Source: Paguma larvata (Eukaryota > Chordata > Mammalia > Carnivora > Viverridae). From it: a stretch of DNA of 64,000 nucleotides. Under the pieces are notes generated by a model that worked only from the letters and a program-made list of their open reading frames with translations, did not search any database and was not told the DNA's origin. The stretch covers positions 92,831,119 through 92,895,118 of the forward strand of contig CM057834.1 in assembly GCA_030068075.1 (NCBI GenBank), given 5' to 3'. Of the stretch, positions 23,101-33,525 are shown one piece after another. Both the position numbers and the translations under genes were made by a program. Within the stretch, counting starts at the first letter, position 1; each line of letters begins with the position of its first letter.

Positions 23101-26100
23101 CTACAAAGTGCTTGCACCAACCCCATTTCTGGTGACTGTCACAACGTCTTTGTGACATGGGGGTCACTGTACCTACACAAAAAGACAAGAAGCTCTGAGG
23201 TTCAGTGAGGTTCACGAGCCACTCAGTCAGTCAGTGAGTGTTGGAACCAGGACTCAAATGACCCTTCACTTTCCCAGTTCAACGCTGTTGTATGTGAGGG
23301 GTCGATTCCCAGGTTGTGCGTGTGTCTTCTTTGCCTTTTCTGTCCCTGCGTCTACCTTGAAGCTGCTTGCTTGGATGAAGAGTGTGGGTGGTCCAGCGGG
23401 AGGACAGGGCCATGAGCCATTGCGCCCCCTGCTGGAACTCCAAACAAGTTCTCATGTGCTGGACCTTCTCCCGTTAAACCACAACAGCACCAACTCGTTC
23501 TCAAATATCCTGCTTGCTCCCATTTTTCCTCAAAAACCCAAATCACTTCCTTTCATCCCCTAAATCTGTTCCTCTTTCAAAGTTCTTTGGTTCAGTGAGT
23601 GAGTCCGCCGTTCGTTCAGTTACAAAACTCCGAAACCGAGACATTAGCTGTGATTCCCTTTGCTCTTCCTGCCCTCGTTCCTAGCAAAGTACCAAGTTCT
23701 TCCAAATCGCCCTCCTAAATAGTTATGACACTGGCCTCCCTCTCCCATCCCCTGTGGCCATTCAGGCCTCCATCTGTCATCCGGAATTACTACGACAGCT
23801 TCCCAGCATGGCTCCTCCCTGCCCCTTCTACTCTTTTCTCCACACTGTGCTCAGAAATAGCCTTTACAGAAACCAAATCTGGTCAAGTTATTTCCCTACA
23901 TAAAGCGTCTTTTAATCTTCCCATTGTGGTAAATCCAAACCGTTTGACCCTGTTCACATAGTCCTCCAGACGACACCCCCGTTTGCCTCTCCAGCCCTAT
24001 CTCCTGCTACTCCTTTAGTATAAATACTTAGTTCCCCAAATCACTCGATTTATTTAAGCTTCTCGAAAGTATCTTTTCTCTTCCACCTTTAGGGGCTTGT
24101 ACACACTCTTCCATCAGCCTCACATGCTCTGTCTCTCTCCTGATACCAGGTCCGGCTCTGATGTGACTTTGAGCCATCAGAGGCTCTGCCCCGTTCCCTG
24201 CGCTGCCCCTAAAACGTTATGCAGTGGCTAGCAAATACCGGGGACTCAATAACGATTTTATTTGATTTTATTGTAATGTTTATTTATTCTTGAGAGAGAG
24301 AGAGCGTGAGCGGGGAAGGGCAGAGAGAGAAGGGAGCAGAGGATCCGAGGCGGGCTCTGTGCTGACAGCAGTGAGCCTGATGAGGGGCTCAAACCCATGA
24401 ACCCATAGGTCATGACCTGAGCTGAAGTCGGACGCTCATCCCACTGAGCCACCCAGGCGCCCCTCGGTAACTATTTTTAATTAATCTCCGCTCCAACCCT
24501 CCAGGCCAAATTCGAGCTGATCGTGTCAGAGGCCTCGTACCTGCGCAGTCTGCATGTGGCCGTGGATCATTTCCAGCTCTCGGCCCCACTGCGGGCCACC
24601 CTTTCCAACCAGGAATACCAGTGGCTCTTCTCCCGTTTACAGGACGTGCGTGAAGTCAGCACCACGTGAGAGTCCTCTTCTCCCAAACTCAGCCTCAGTG
24701 TCTTTAGCCTGTAAACCATCGGTTGGGTATTTTTTTCTCTCTCTCAGAAACCCTCTCCTTGCTCCCTCCGTGATCCCCCGTGCGGTGGGAATCGGGAGAG
24801 CAAAGAAGAGGAGAAGGTGTGTGGGTGGGTAGATCCATTAACGGGTAAACAGACGGGTGGGAGATGCTTCCCAGGTTGAGGGGTTGCACTGGAGATGGGA
24901 CACGGGAACCAGGTAAAGATGGGAGAGCCAGAACAGAATCCGAAGAAGAAGAAGAAATGGAATATGAGGAGCAGAGGGTTGGATGAGGGGCAAACTGGGG
25001 ATTGCCTCGGAGAGAACGCTAGAGCACAGCAGGGGCACCGAGCTAGGGACAGTCAGTAGAAGTTACTGACTAACAGAAAAAAGGAGTCCCAAACTCAAGG
25101 TCTAGGAGGGGTCAGCCAGCCGCTAAAGTGAGGCCCCAAGTCTCAGGAGCCTTGTGTGAATACCGTGCAGGTTCCTTTCAGACCTGGAGGAGAACTTCGA
25201 GAACAACATCTTCAGCTTCCAAGTGTGCGATGTGGTCCTGAACCACACCCCCAACTTCCGCCGGGTCTACCTGCCTTATGTCACCAACCAGACCTACCAG
25301 GAACGCACCTTCCAGCTCCTGCTGTGAGACCCGATCCCTATCCAGTCCCCACGCGAGCCCCACAGTGACCTTGCCGCACTGAAACCCCCGGCCCCCGACC
25401 CCGAATAGCATCCCAAGGGCCCGTGCTCCTGTGCCTGCTCTGTCATCCCAGCCCCAGAGCACCTTCCAGTCAGACCCCTCAGCCACCACATCTGGGCGCC
25501 CCCACCGTAGACATTCCACCGCGTCCCCGCTCCCTGTGCCTCCACTGTGTCCCCGGTCCTCTCCGCATCCCTCCTCACCGGAGGCTCGCTGCCCACGCAG
25601 GAACAGCAACAGCAGCTTCCGAGAGGTCCTGGAGAAGCTGGAGAGCGATCCTGTCTGTCAGCGCCTTTCCCTCAAGTCCTTCCTGATCCTGCCCTTCCAG
25701 CGCATCACCCGTCTCAAACTGCTGCTTCAGGTACGGCACGTCCCCCCTCGGGCCCCTCCCTTCCGCCCGAAAGAGATGATCGCAGGGAGTCCCAAGGCAC
25801 GGGAGCTTCTGTCCCTTTTCCACACCTTGTGGACCACGTGAGCCTTCTTCTGCTCACTGCCCTCATCGTTCTCCCTCAGGGTGAATTTGTTGCCAGCGTT
25901 TTGTTCCTGGACTTCATTAACTTACCCTCAGTTCCCTCTTGCTGTTTTCTGGTCCCTTCTTTCCATCTGCCTCTTGCCTACTGTTGTCTTACAGAACATT
26001 CTGAAGAGATCACAGCCTGGCTCTTCAGAGGAAGCAGAAGCCACAAAGGCACATCATGCTTTGGAGGAGGTAAGCAGCCACCACCCCCACTCAGACCCCC

Positions 26101-29100
26101 CAGATTGTCCTTTACAGAGGATTGTTCTTCTGCGCAGGCCTGTGACTCCAGAGACCATAGGACCTGCTCATGGGGTCGCTCAACCACCTCACTGTACCCA
26201 CCAACCCCCCAAACACCCGCCCCTGTCCCCAGGCCCCTTCCCACACAGAGGATGCTCCACACCAAGGGACCATGCTCTCACTGCCACCAGCCCCAGATTT
26301 AATCTTACGTTCACTCCACCCCAGAATGGCGTCAGGGCAAACAAAGTATACCAGGCGCATTTTGTGCTGCCTTCACACAGTTGCAGCCTGCTAGAAAAGA
26401 CGGAGTCCGTCACAACCAACCTCCAGCTTTCTTGCAGAGGACTCAGAGATCAAAGCCTCTAACACAGTGCTCTTCCTCTTTCCTCACCCCGCCCACCGCG
26501 CAGCTGATCCGAGACTGCAATAACAACGTCCAGAGAATGCGCCGGACGGAGGAGCTCATCTACCTGAGCCAGAAGATTGAGTTCGAGTGCAAAGTGAGTT
26601 GGTCCCTTGCCGTCCCCCCCACCCCGCCTGGAAAGCCCCGACAGGTCAACCTCTAGTGTAGAGCTGTCTTGCTCACGCTGTCCCAGTCTCTGCCCTTGCT
26701 GCTGCGTGTGTTCTGTTCTGGCCTGTTTCTGGGACACCCAAATGGCTACTTCAGTCTCCATGATATATCGTTAAGTGATGAAAGATAGACATGGGACTGT
26801 GTATATCGTAGCGTATGACCTGTGGATACAAATCTGTGCATGCATTTGTTGTGTCTACACGGAGATGGTCTGGAAGGGCACGTGAGAGAGGTAGGACGGG
26901 GGTTACCGGGGAGGGGGGAGAATGTGCATTTGGGAATGGGGCAGGTGAGGGAGAACTTATCAATGTAAGCCTTTATGAAGAAAACATTGGGTACTTAAGT
27001 CATTCAGTATTTTATCAAGCCTTCATCTAATCTAACCAACACAATATGAAATTGATTCCAAATATAGGGCCAAAATCTGCCATCAAAATACAAATGTAAG
27101 ATAAACATTCCGCATTAAATCCCACCTCAGAAGATCCCATTCTTATTTCCCTTGAAGAGAGGGAAAAGCCCTTATCCACGTGTTAATTGTATTCCAGCAC
27201 CCCATCTTTACCCAACTTCCAACTCCGAGCACACCCTACCTAGCTCTCCTTATCCCTATTCCTACGTACGGCTCCAGCTGCTCCTGTTACGTTTCTGGTT
27301 ATAATCAGAGAAAGAGCAGATGTCAGAACTTCCCAAATCCTTTAACTTCTAAGACACACGCCATACTGTTCCCTGCCATGTTCCTTCCCATGCCTTCAGT
27401 GGGCTCTTCAGTTCTCCTTCCGTTCAGGCTTCTAGGGCTGAGCTTTGTCGTGTAGTCACTCTCCTGGGTTGGATCATAGGCAGCTTCATTTGCCCGAGCT
27501 GAGGACGTGGGAGCTGCACCGCAGTAGACAGTGGTGGGTAGAGGGCTCCGGGAGAAACAGTCTAAGTGGATGGGTGCTGCCGAAGAGGTGAGTGTCATGG
27601 TGGAACCCATGAGGAAGAGGCATGGCGAGGCAGGCGGGACCGAGGAAGCCTCTCACTTGCCCTGTCTGTGACACGCTGCCTTTTCTGTCTTCCCCGCCCC
27701 GTAGATATTCCCTCTCATATCGCAGTCCCGCTGGCTGGTGAAGAGTGGCGAGCTGACGGCCCTCGAGTTCAGTCTCTCCCCAGGGCTGCGAAGGAAACTG
27801 AACACGCGTCCAGTCCACCTACATCTCTTCAACGACTGTCTGTTGCTGTCTCGGCCCCGAGAGTCAGTGACTAGAATGGGAGGGAAATGGGTTGGGGCAA
27901 GAGGGCAGGACTAAAGGGGACAGAAAAGGGTCATCTTCCTGAGGGAGCCCTTCTCAATGGCTCAACCCATGGAGTGCAGTTCATGGACTAGAGAAGAGAA
28001 AGATCAGAGTGAAAGAGGGGATCCCACCAAATTATGTCACAAGATCACATGGCAGGGCCTGTACCCTGTTATAGACACAGTGCAAAATGTAGCAAATGAG
28101 CTTCTCGCATTCTCAAATTAGTTTATTTGTTTGGGCTAGACTCAGCCTACTAGTCTAGAGGTTCTTAGCCAATTCCAGATCCTAACTCTTTGGTCCTAAG
28201 GGCTTTAGAAAATTTGTATTTATTCTCTCTCTTCCACTCTTTAAAGTGGTGAGGTATTTATTGTACTAGACATGTGGTTTCCCAAATTGGTGACACATCC
28301 CTGGGGACTCTGGAGCTACCGCCTCGGGAGCAAGGTAGCACCATCTCATGGCTTTCGTGCGGATTTGCAAGCTGTAAAGGACAGGGATTTTGAATCCAAA
28401 GATATGAGGGGGGATGAAGTGTAACAACTGTAGAATCAGGTTGAAAAGCCTCGTATTTTGCAGGGGTAACCGATTCCTGGTATTTGACCATGCTCCCTTC
28501 TCCTCCATCCGAGGGGAAAAGTGTGAAATGAAGCTACACGGACCTCACAAAAACCTCTTCCGGCTCTTCCTGCTGCACAACGCCCAGGGCACCCAGGCTG
28601 AGTTCCTCTTCAGCACAGAGACCCAGTGAGTCTCTCACTGGTTGGGCAGAGGAGTTGGGGGAGGGAGGGGAGTTGGGAGGACAGCCTGGGAAGAAAGTGG
28701 GGCCGAGACGGAAACTGTGTCCAGAAAACAGCCACCGCACTATTTAGCCCATTCTGGACTGGAGAGCATCCAAGGGGAAATCTAAACCCGAACTCTTTGA
28801 GCTAAAAGACAACTTGCAGGAGATGGGGTGGGAAGAGGTACAGAGTCACTGCCAAGGTTTAGCATCTATTTTATGCTCTTCAGTCAAGGAGGACAAAGGG
28901 AGCAAGACAACAGAGAAGAGATGGGCTGGTATGGAGTAACTAAAGAATTGAATTACTGATGTCCAGAAGTCCATGCGTATAAGCCAGAAACTCTTCAGTG
29001 CCGAAGGCTGGCGGACATATATATGAATAGGACAAGCACTGGGGTGTCATTAGCTTTCCTCCCTCCCACTTTCTAACCCAGGCCTCTGTTGAGCAGAAAT

Positions 29101-29141
29101 CCATAGTGTTGAGAACTGTGATTTGCTCATCATTTTAGTAA

Positions 29142-29176
<35 letters not shown>

Positions 29177-32100
29177 ATTCACATTTATACACATACATTT
29201 TGGAGAGTATTAAAAAATAATACCTATAAAACATATTAACAGTGCCTAAAATAATGAACAAACTATAAGATCATAGCTGCTGCTGCTGTTACAAGAGATA
29301 CAAGAAGCCTCTTCTTTAAAAGGTTTGACGTGATGCCAAATGGTCTGAGGATCCCTATGTTGTAGATACTTTTCAGTTTTGTCTCTTGGAAGACATCTCT
29401 GGCCGGATCAAGCATACCCGTCTTCACTTATGGAACAGAGGGGCTGGTATAGGGGTTTCTATGCAAAATGTCACCATGGTCAGATAATCAGATACAGACT
29501 CCTGTTCTTTGTTTGGTGTCTGGGGAAGCATCTTCCTGGAATAGAAATAGTGTCAGCTCTCAGTTACACCAGTGTTGTTGGAAGCAGAGGCTAAGATAAT
29601 GCAAAATCCTTCAGACGATTACAAAATCAGTTTGGGTTATATTGCATGACCAAAAAAAAAAAAAATAGTACAGATATCTCCCCGATCTAAAGTAATTTTC
29701 ATCTCTGAAGTATTCGGTGAAAGGGAGGTAGGCAGTAGAGTGTGGAGAATTCTGCAGAGTGATAGTGGGAATCTAAACTAAGATGGAGATCTTGCTTAGT
29801 ACAAAATGGAAAATCTCGTGTGTCTAACTGACAGTTGACATTATGACGCCACTTGAAAGATATGCTATTAAGAGCGTAAGCCTGGAAAGAGAAGGAGAAA
29901 AATAAAGGGTGACAAAACACATTAACACACAGGTCAAGATCTTTTATTTCCAACCAAGCAAAGTCCCATTGACTTTTGTGCTCGATGTCATTGAACTAGA
30001 CAATGCTTTGAACCAGACCAGTCTTTCCCACAGTCATTTCCCTACCCCATCCTTGGCTTTTGTCCTCTACCCTCGCGTTGCAGCTGAAGCAGCTGACCTT
30101 GCTTTGTTTTCTCAGAAGTGAAAAGCTTCGGTGGATCTCAGCCTTAGCCATGCCCAGAGAGGAGTTGGACCTTCTAGAGTGTTACGGTGAGTGAGGGTAT
30201 AAAAGGCAGAGGAAAATGGCAGGGCCGGGAGTCACCTTTGGATGCAGGACTGTAGGAGGCCGGGTGGTAACTCTGAGAACCTTCCGTTTGTTGCTTTTAT
30301 CCAGAATTTCAGAGTGGAAGTCTGGCCACTGGAACTTAAGCAGCTGAGATGATCCACCTAAAACTGCTCACCACCATGGCACCACCTCTGCTCCCATACA
30401 TCTTCTCCCTTGGGCGATAATTTGCTCTTTTTAAATATTCGTCCCCATAAATCTATCTTGCTATTATTTTGCCTAGATTTTACCTGCCCGAAGGTCTTGG
30501 GGAAATAGGGAGAAATGGTAGGGTTGGAGTAGGAATTGTGGAAGCATAGCAACCCAGTAGATGTGTCTTAACCACACCCTCTCCTGTAAGGAATGACCTG
30601 AGCTCACCACCCTTAGCCCAGGCCTCCAGATAGCCACAGGCATCCATGCACATTATGAATGTGTCTTGCATTCATGTGAAGACTGGATTTCTGGGTCTCA
30701 TATAAGCCCCACAGTTGTCCTCCAGCGAGAATTCCCTAACTGGTATCCAGAGAGGAACTGAACACAAAGGAATACTGGTGACTCGAAAGAACAAACAAAC
30801 ACAAAGAACCTCAGAAAAGAAAGTAGGAGAACACAGGTTGTAAACTGAGTTCTATTACCTCGTTCACTGTGTGAACCCATCTGCTGGCCTTCAGTCCCCC
30901 AGCTGGAAGAAAGGCAAGATGGTTCTTCCTCCGTCACTGTGGTCTTGTGAATGGCAGACAGAGATAAGCTTTAGAAAGTGAAGTACAGCCGGGGCGCCTG
31001 GGTGACTTAGTCAGTTGAGTGTCCAGCTTTAGCTCTGGTCATGATCTTACGGTTTGTGGCTTTGAGCCCTGCATTGGGCTCACTGTTGTCAGTACAGAGC
31101 CCACTTAGTATCGCCTGTCTCTCCCCACCTTCCCGCCCGCCCCCGCCTCTTTCTCTCCAAATTGAGTAAATATTAAAAAGAAAAGAAAAGAAAATGACGT
31201 ACAGAAAATAACGCAGCACTCTGTTTGTTTTCTGAGGGAAAGTGATAAACCCATGTAAGATTGGAGGCTAATGGGTCAGGAGACCTCTGAGGCTTGTTAT
31301 CTTGAGCTTCAAAACTATGGAAATTTCCTCTGGTTCACGAAAATACTGAAATACAGAAAATCCAGAATTTCCTGAGGAATCATCTTGATCCACCCAGTCA
31401 CTTACAAGTGGGGAAACCAAAGCGGAGGGGATGTGCCTTATTTAGATGACGCCTGGAGCCCTGCATCTCTTCTAGTGCCCCATCTGGTACCGTGAAGAAA
31501 ATAGAGAATGAGTCACAGCCTCGGATTTTACAATCCAGTTGAGGAGGCAGCACGCATACACAAAGCAATTAGATAAGAGGTACATGGTGTGACCTAGACA
31601 GTTAGTGTTAAAGGAGTTCAGAATCCATGGAGAACTGGAGAGTCAGGGCAAGTTACAGAAGGAAGGTCGGTTCTACCAGAGTCTGAGTATTTGTAATGAT
31701 GAGTCACTGAAGGTTGTCACAGTGGACTTCTCAATTCATCTTCCCCAGAGAAATAGAATTTTTGACTCATTTCCAGTATTGACTCAGTTCCAGTATTTAC
31801 ATTTCCTTATCGGCCATTTTGTTTCCTGGTAGAGGATGAGGATTCTTCTGACTGTCTCACTTGTCAGTAACTTTCTAAAGCCCAGACTTTATCCTGAGTC
31901 CTCACATCCTTCCCCTGTAATTCCTCTTCTGGTCCAATCATTTGCCTTTCCTAACGTCTCTTCACCCTCTTCTCTTCCAAAGACTCCCCACAAGTACAGT
32001 GCCTTCGAGCCTACAAACCCCGAGAGAATGACGAGTTGGCGCTTGAGAAGGCGGACGTGGTGATGGTGACTCAGCAGAGCAGCGATGGTAAGAAGGAGAG

Positions 32101-32944
32101 CCCATGAGGAAGCCGGGCACTGGAGGTGGGACACTATAGGGAGATGTATTTGTTTCCTAGGGCTGCATAACAAAGTACCACAAGTAGGGTGACTTAAAAC
32201 AATAGAAGTTTATTCCCTCATGGTTCTGAAAGCCAGAAATCCAAAGTCAAAGTGTTGGCAGGGCCATACTCCCTCTGAAGCCTCTCAGGGAAGATCCTTC
32301 CTTACCTCTTCTGGCTTCTGGTGGCTCCAGGTATTTCTTGGCTTATGGCAGTATAATTTCAAACTCTATCTCTGTCTTCCTTCTGTGTATGTGTGTGTGT
32401 CCAAATTTCTCCTTTTTTTTAAGGATACCAATTATACAAGATTAATGGCCCACTTTACTCAGTATGACCTCATCTTAACTTTACTAATTACACCTGCAAC
32501 AACCCTATTCGTAAACAAGGTCATATTCTGAGGCACGTGGGGTTAGAACTTCAGCATATATTTTGGGGGAAACATAGTTCAATGCATACGAGTAGAGAAG
32601 GCTCAAGAGTAGGCAGTTGTAGACCTTGCCAGACCTAGAGCGGCCAGGGTTAACATACTGGGAGACTGGACTTCCCAATGCTGGGGCCTCCCTAGTCCTC
32701 TCAGCCTTACCATTCAGAAAAGTCTGGGGGATTTATTGTGAGTCTGGCCTGAGTAATTCTTCTTCCCACCTGTCTTGTGCCTATAGGCTGGCTGGAGGGC
32801 ATGAGACTCTCAGATGGGGAGCGAGGCTGGTTCCCTGTGCAACAAGTGGAGTTCATTTCCAACCCAGAGGTCCGTGCCCGGAACCTGCAGGAGGCTCATC
32901 GAGTCAAGACTGCCAAACTACAACTGGTGGAACAGCAGACCTAG
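17259..32944 (+). CDS. ARHGEF5: ARHGEF5, Rho guanine-nucleotide exchange factor 5 (spliced, 14 coding exons)
   Basis: Dbl-family GEF that exchanges GDP for GTP on Rho GTPases (RhoA-type in the literature) and acts in Src-driven podosome formation; family facts are recalled. Coding exons: 17259-20184, 20675-20732, 21162-21226, 21430-21683, 24505-24665, 25171-25323, 25601-25730, 25995-26069, 26504-26593, 27705-27862, 28464-28625, 30116-30186, 31983-32087, 32787-32944. Every junction is GT-AG and the phases join into 4,566 nt (1,521 residues plus TAG). Residues 1-~980 are a low-complexity acidic and proline-rich arm with SH3-ligand motifs (NKPLPPTPD near 739, [14 protein letters not shown] near 780). 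An autoinhibitory helix with [10 protein letters not shown] lies near 1019, then DH (~1102-1285), PH (~1318-1430) and SH3 (~1439-1498). The start at 17259 is chosen because all in-frame sequence upstream is broken by stops. Human length is about 1,597, so the cat-like protein lacks the first 74 residues. Confidence 0.95.
20675..20732 (+). CDS. ARHGEF5: ARHGEF5 exon 3
   Basis: Acceptor TTTTCAG ends at 20,674; donor CG|GTGAGT at 20,733. Encodes [18 protein letters not shown], matching human SRGPAVEKHPGPSDTVVF. Part of the linker before the autoinhibitory helix. Confidence 0.92.
21162..21226 (+). CDS. ARHGEF5: ARHGEF5 exon 4, contains the Tim-isoform start
   Basis: Acceptor CCTCCACAG, donor CCT|GTGAGT at 21,227. 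Encodes [20 protein letters not shown]. The ATG at 21,184 corresponds to the start of the short human isoform Tim; from here to the stop is exactly 519 codons. Confidence 0.93.
21430..21683 (+). CDS. ARHGEF5: ARHGEF5 exon 5, autoinhibitory helix
   Basis: Acceptor CCCCTGCAG, donor GAG|GTACCC at 21,684 (phase 0). Begins with [16 protein letters not shown]. In human Tim the two tyrosines of this helix (Y19 and Y22) mask the GTPase-binding face of DH until phosphorylated by Src; both are present here. The rest is a Ser/Pro linker ending THEDQKLQE. Confidence 0.95.
22535..22740 (-). mobile_element. MIR SINE fragment in ARHGEF5 intron 5
   Basis: Antisense MIR: acctgggttcgaatcctggc...gtgtgaccgc...gatgtctacctttcagggttg. 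Confidence 0.7.
23080..23270 (+). mobile_element. MIR SINE fragment in ARHGEF5 intron 5
   Basis: agaagctctgaggttcagtgagg...ggaaccaggactcaaatgacc fits the MIR 3' half. Confidence 0.55.
23540..24255 (+). mobile_element. L2-like sequence in ARHGEF5 intron 5
   Basis: CT-rich text with cctccctctcccatcccctg, cacatgctctgtc and ctagcaaataccggggactcaataacg resembles diverged L2; the final tail is the clearest part. Confidence 0.45.
24261..24463 (-). mobile_element. CAN-SINE in ARHGEF5 intron 5
   Basis: Reverse SINE ending ccacccaggcgcccc, only about 40 bp upstream of exon 6 and close to its branch-point region. Confidence 0.9.
24505..24665 (+). CDS. ARHGEF5: ARHGEF5 exon 6, start of DH domain
   Basis: Acceptor CCCTCCAG, donor ACCAC|GTGAGA at 24,666. 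Encodes [16 protein letters not shown], the first conserved helix of the DH domain, through LFSRLQDV. A felid SINE lies just upstream in the intron (24,261-24,463). Confidence 0.95.
25171..25323 (+). CDS. ARHGEF5: ARHGEF5 exon 7, DH domain
   Basis: Acceptor ACCGTGCAG, donor CTGCT|GTGAGA at 25,324. Encodes [14 protein letters not shown] and [12 protein letters not shown], the middle of the DH helical bundle. Frame is intact and phase matches both neighbours. Confidence 0.95.
25601..25730 (+). CDS. ARHGEF5: ARHGEF5 exon 8, DH domain CR3
   Basis: Acceptor GCCCACGCAG, donor CTTCAG|GTACGG at 25,731. Encodes [20 protein letters not shown], the most conserved DH segment (CR3), which contacts the GTPase switch regions. 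Confidence 0.96.
25995..26069 (+). CDS. ARHGEF5: ARHGEF5 exon 9, DH domain
   Basis: Acceptor GTCTTACAG, donor GAG|GTAAGC at 26,070. 25 whole codons, [16 protein letters not shown] through HHALEE, nearly identical to human. Confidence 0.94.
26504..26593 (+). CDS. ARHGEF5: ARHGEF5 exon 10, end of DH domain
   Basis: Acceptor ACCGCGCAG, donor TGCAAA|GTGAGT at 26,594. 30 whole codons: [20 protein letters not shown] then [10 protein letters not shown], the last DH helix leading to PH. Confidence 0.95.
26594..27704. other. ARHGEF5 intron 10
   Basis: No exon or clear repeat. Contains [16 protein letters not shown] G-rich DNA near 26,910 and otherwise unique sequence. Confidence 0.5.
27705..27862 (+). 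CDS. ARHGEF5: ARHGEF5 exon 11, PH domain start
   Basis: Acceptor GCCCCGTAG; donor GA|GTCAGT at 27,863 is weaker than the others but gives the right phase. Encodes [15 protein letters not shown] and [16 protein letters not shown], typical first PH strands. Confidence 0.93.
28464..28625 (+). CDS. ARHGEF5: ARHGEF5 exon 12, PH domain
   Basis: Acceptor ATTTTGCAG, donor ACCCA|GTGAGT at 28,626. Encodes [20 protein letters not shown] through [10 protein letters not shown] domain strands. Confidence 0.94.
28626..30115. other. ARHGEF5 intron 12
   Basis: Mostly unique. Contains an (AAT)n tract at about 29,141-29,174 and an A13 run near 29,651. No exon recognised. Confidence 0.55.
29141..29174 (+). repeat. 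(AAT)n microsatellite
   Basis: About eleven aat units. Confidence 0.95.
30116..30186 (+). CDS. ARHGEF5: ARHGEF5 exon 13, PH C-terminal helix
   Basis: Acceptor TTCTCAG, donor TACG|GTGAGT at 30,187. Encodes [20 protein letters not shown], including the Trp of the PH C-terminal helix. Confidence 0.94.
30989..31189 (+). mobile_element. CAN-SINE in ARHGEF5 intron 13
   Basis: Forward SINE with ggggcgcctgggtgacttag head; flanked by 15-bp gaaagtgaagtacag-like duplications (two mismatches). Confidence 0.9.
31983..32087 (+). CDS. ARHGEF5: ARHGEF5 exon 14, SH3 domain
   Basis: Acceptor CTTCCAAAG, donor GATG|GTAAGA at 32,088. Encodes [20 protein letters not shown], including the ALYDY-like strand of SH3. 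Confidence 0.95.
32145..32590 (-). mobile_element. MaLR-type LTR fragment (MLT1-like) in ARHGEF5 intron 14
   Basis: Plus-strand text (tgtatttgtttcctagggct, aacaatagaagtttatt, aaggtcatattctgaggcac) matches the antisense of a mammalian MaLR LTR as I recall it. Family name is from memory. Confidence 0.55.
32787..32944 (+). CDS. ARHGEF5: ARHGEF5 exon 15, SH3 end and stop codon
   Basis: Acceptor GCCTATAG. Encodes [20 protein letters not shown] with the SH3 hallmark Trp and GWFP, then a basic tail ending LVEQQT and TAG at 32,942-32,944. Confidence 0.96.
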
Positions 32945-33525
32945 CTCTTCTCTGGGAGGAATCCCCTGAGCATAAGGACAAGATGTTCCTGGAAAGGGCT
33001 GGCCCCAGAACTCTGCAACAGAGGCCTTCTGTGGACCAAGAACTAGACCTTCTGAAACTCAAGAACAAAAATCCAGCTACCAGTTGCTAGTCCCAAACCT
33101 CCTTTTTTTTGTGCTTTGTGCTTGGTGGAGGGATTTTGAAGGACTTTGCACTGGACTCTGAGAATCTTTTCTCATACGGAAAGGGAGAAATGGGGCCTAA
33201 GCCAAGGAACTTTACCTCTACTACCATATAGTACTTAAATATTCTCCGTTTCCAGAGTACGGATTCAGGGCTGACCAAAGTTTCCATTGTGGCTACATGT
33301 TAAGCAGAATCTGACCTCTGTTCACTAGAGGGAGATGCTTAAGGGGGATTAACACATCAGATGAGAGGGTCAACCTAGTGGCCTCTAAGGTACCTTCCAA
33401 CTCAAGAGATTTTCCCTAATTATTGGTGTGAGGTCAGGGCATGCATCTCTGGGATCTTTGTCTGCTGGTGGCATTGTGAGGGTAGTATTCTCTCACTCTA
33501 ATAAACGTGGCACTTCTCTGAGTGT
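32945..33525 (+). terminator. ARHGEF5: ARHGEF5 3' UTR and polyadenylation signal
   Basis: Noncoding tail after TAG. A canonical AATAAA at 33,500-33,505 followed by a T/G-rich stretch (GTGTTTTCTTCTC) predicts cleavage near 33,520-33,530, giving a 3' UTR of about 580 nt. The exact cleavage point is inferred. Confidence 0.75.
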
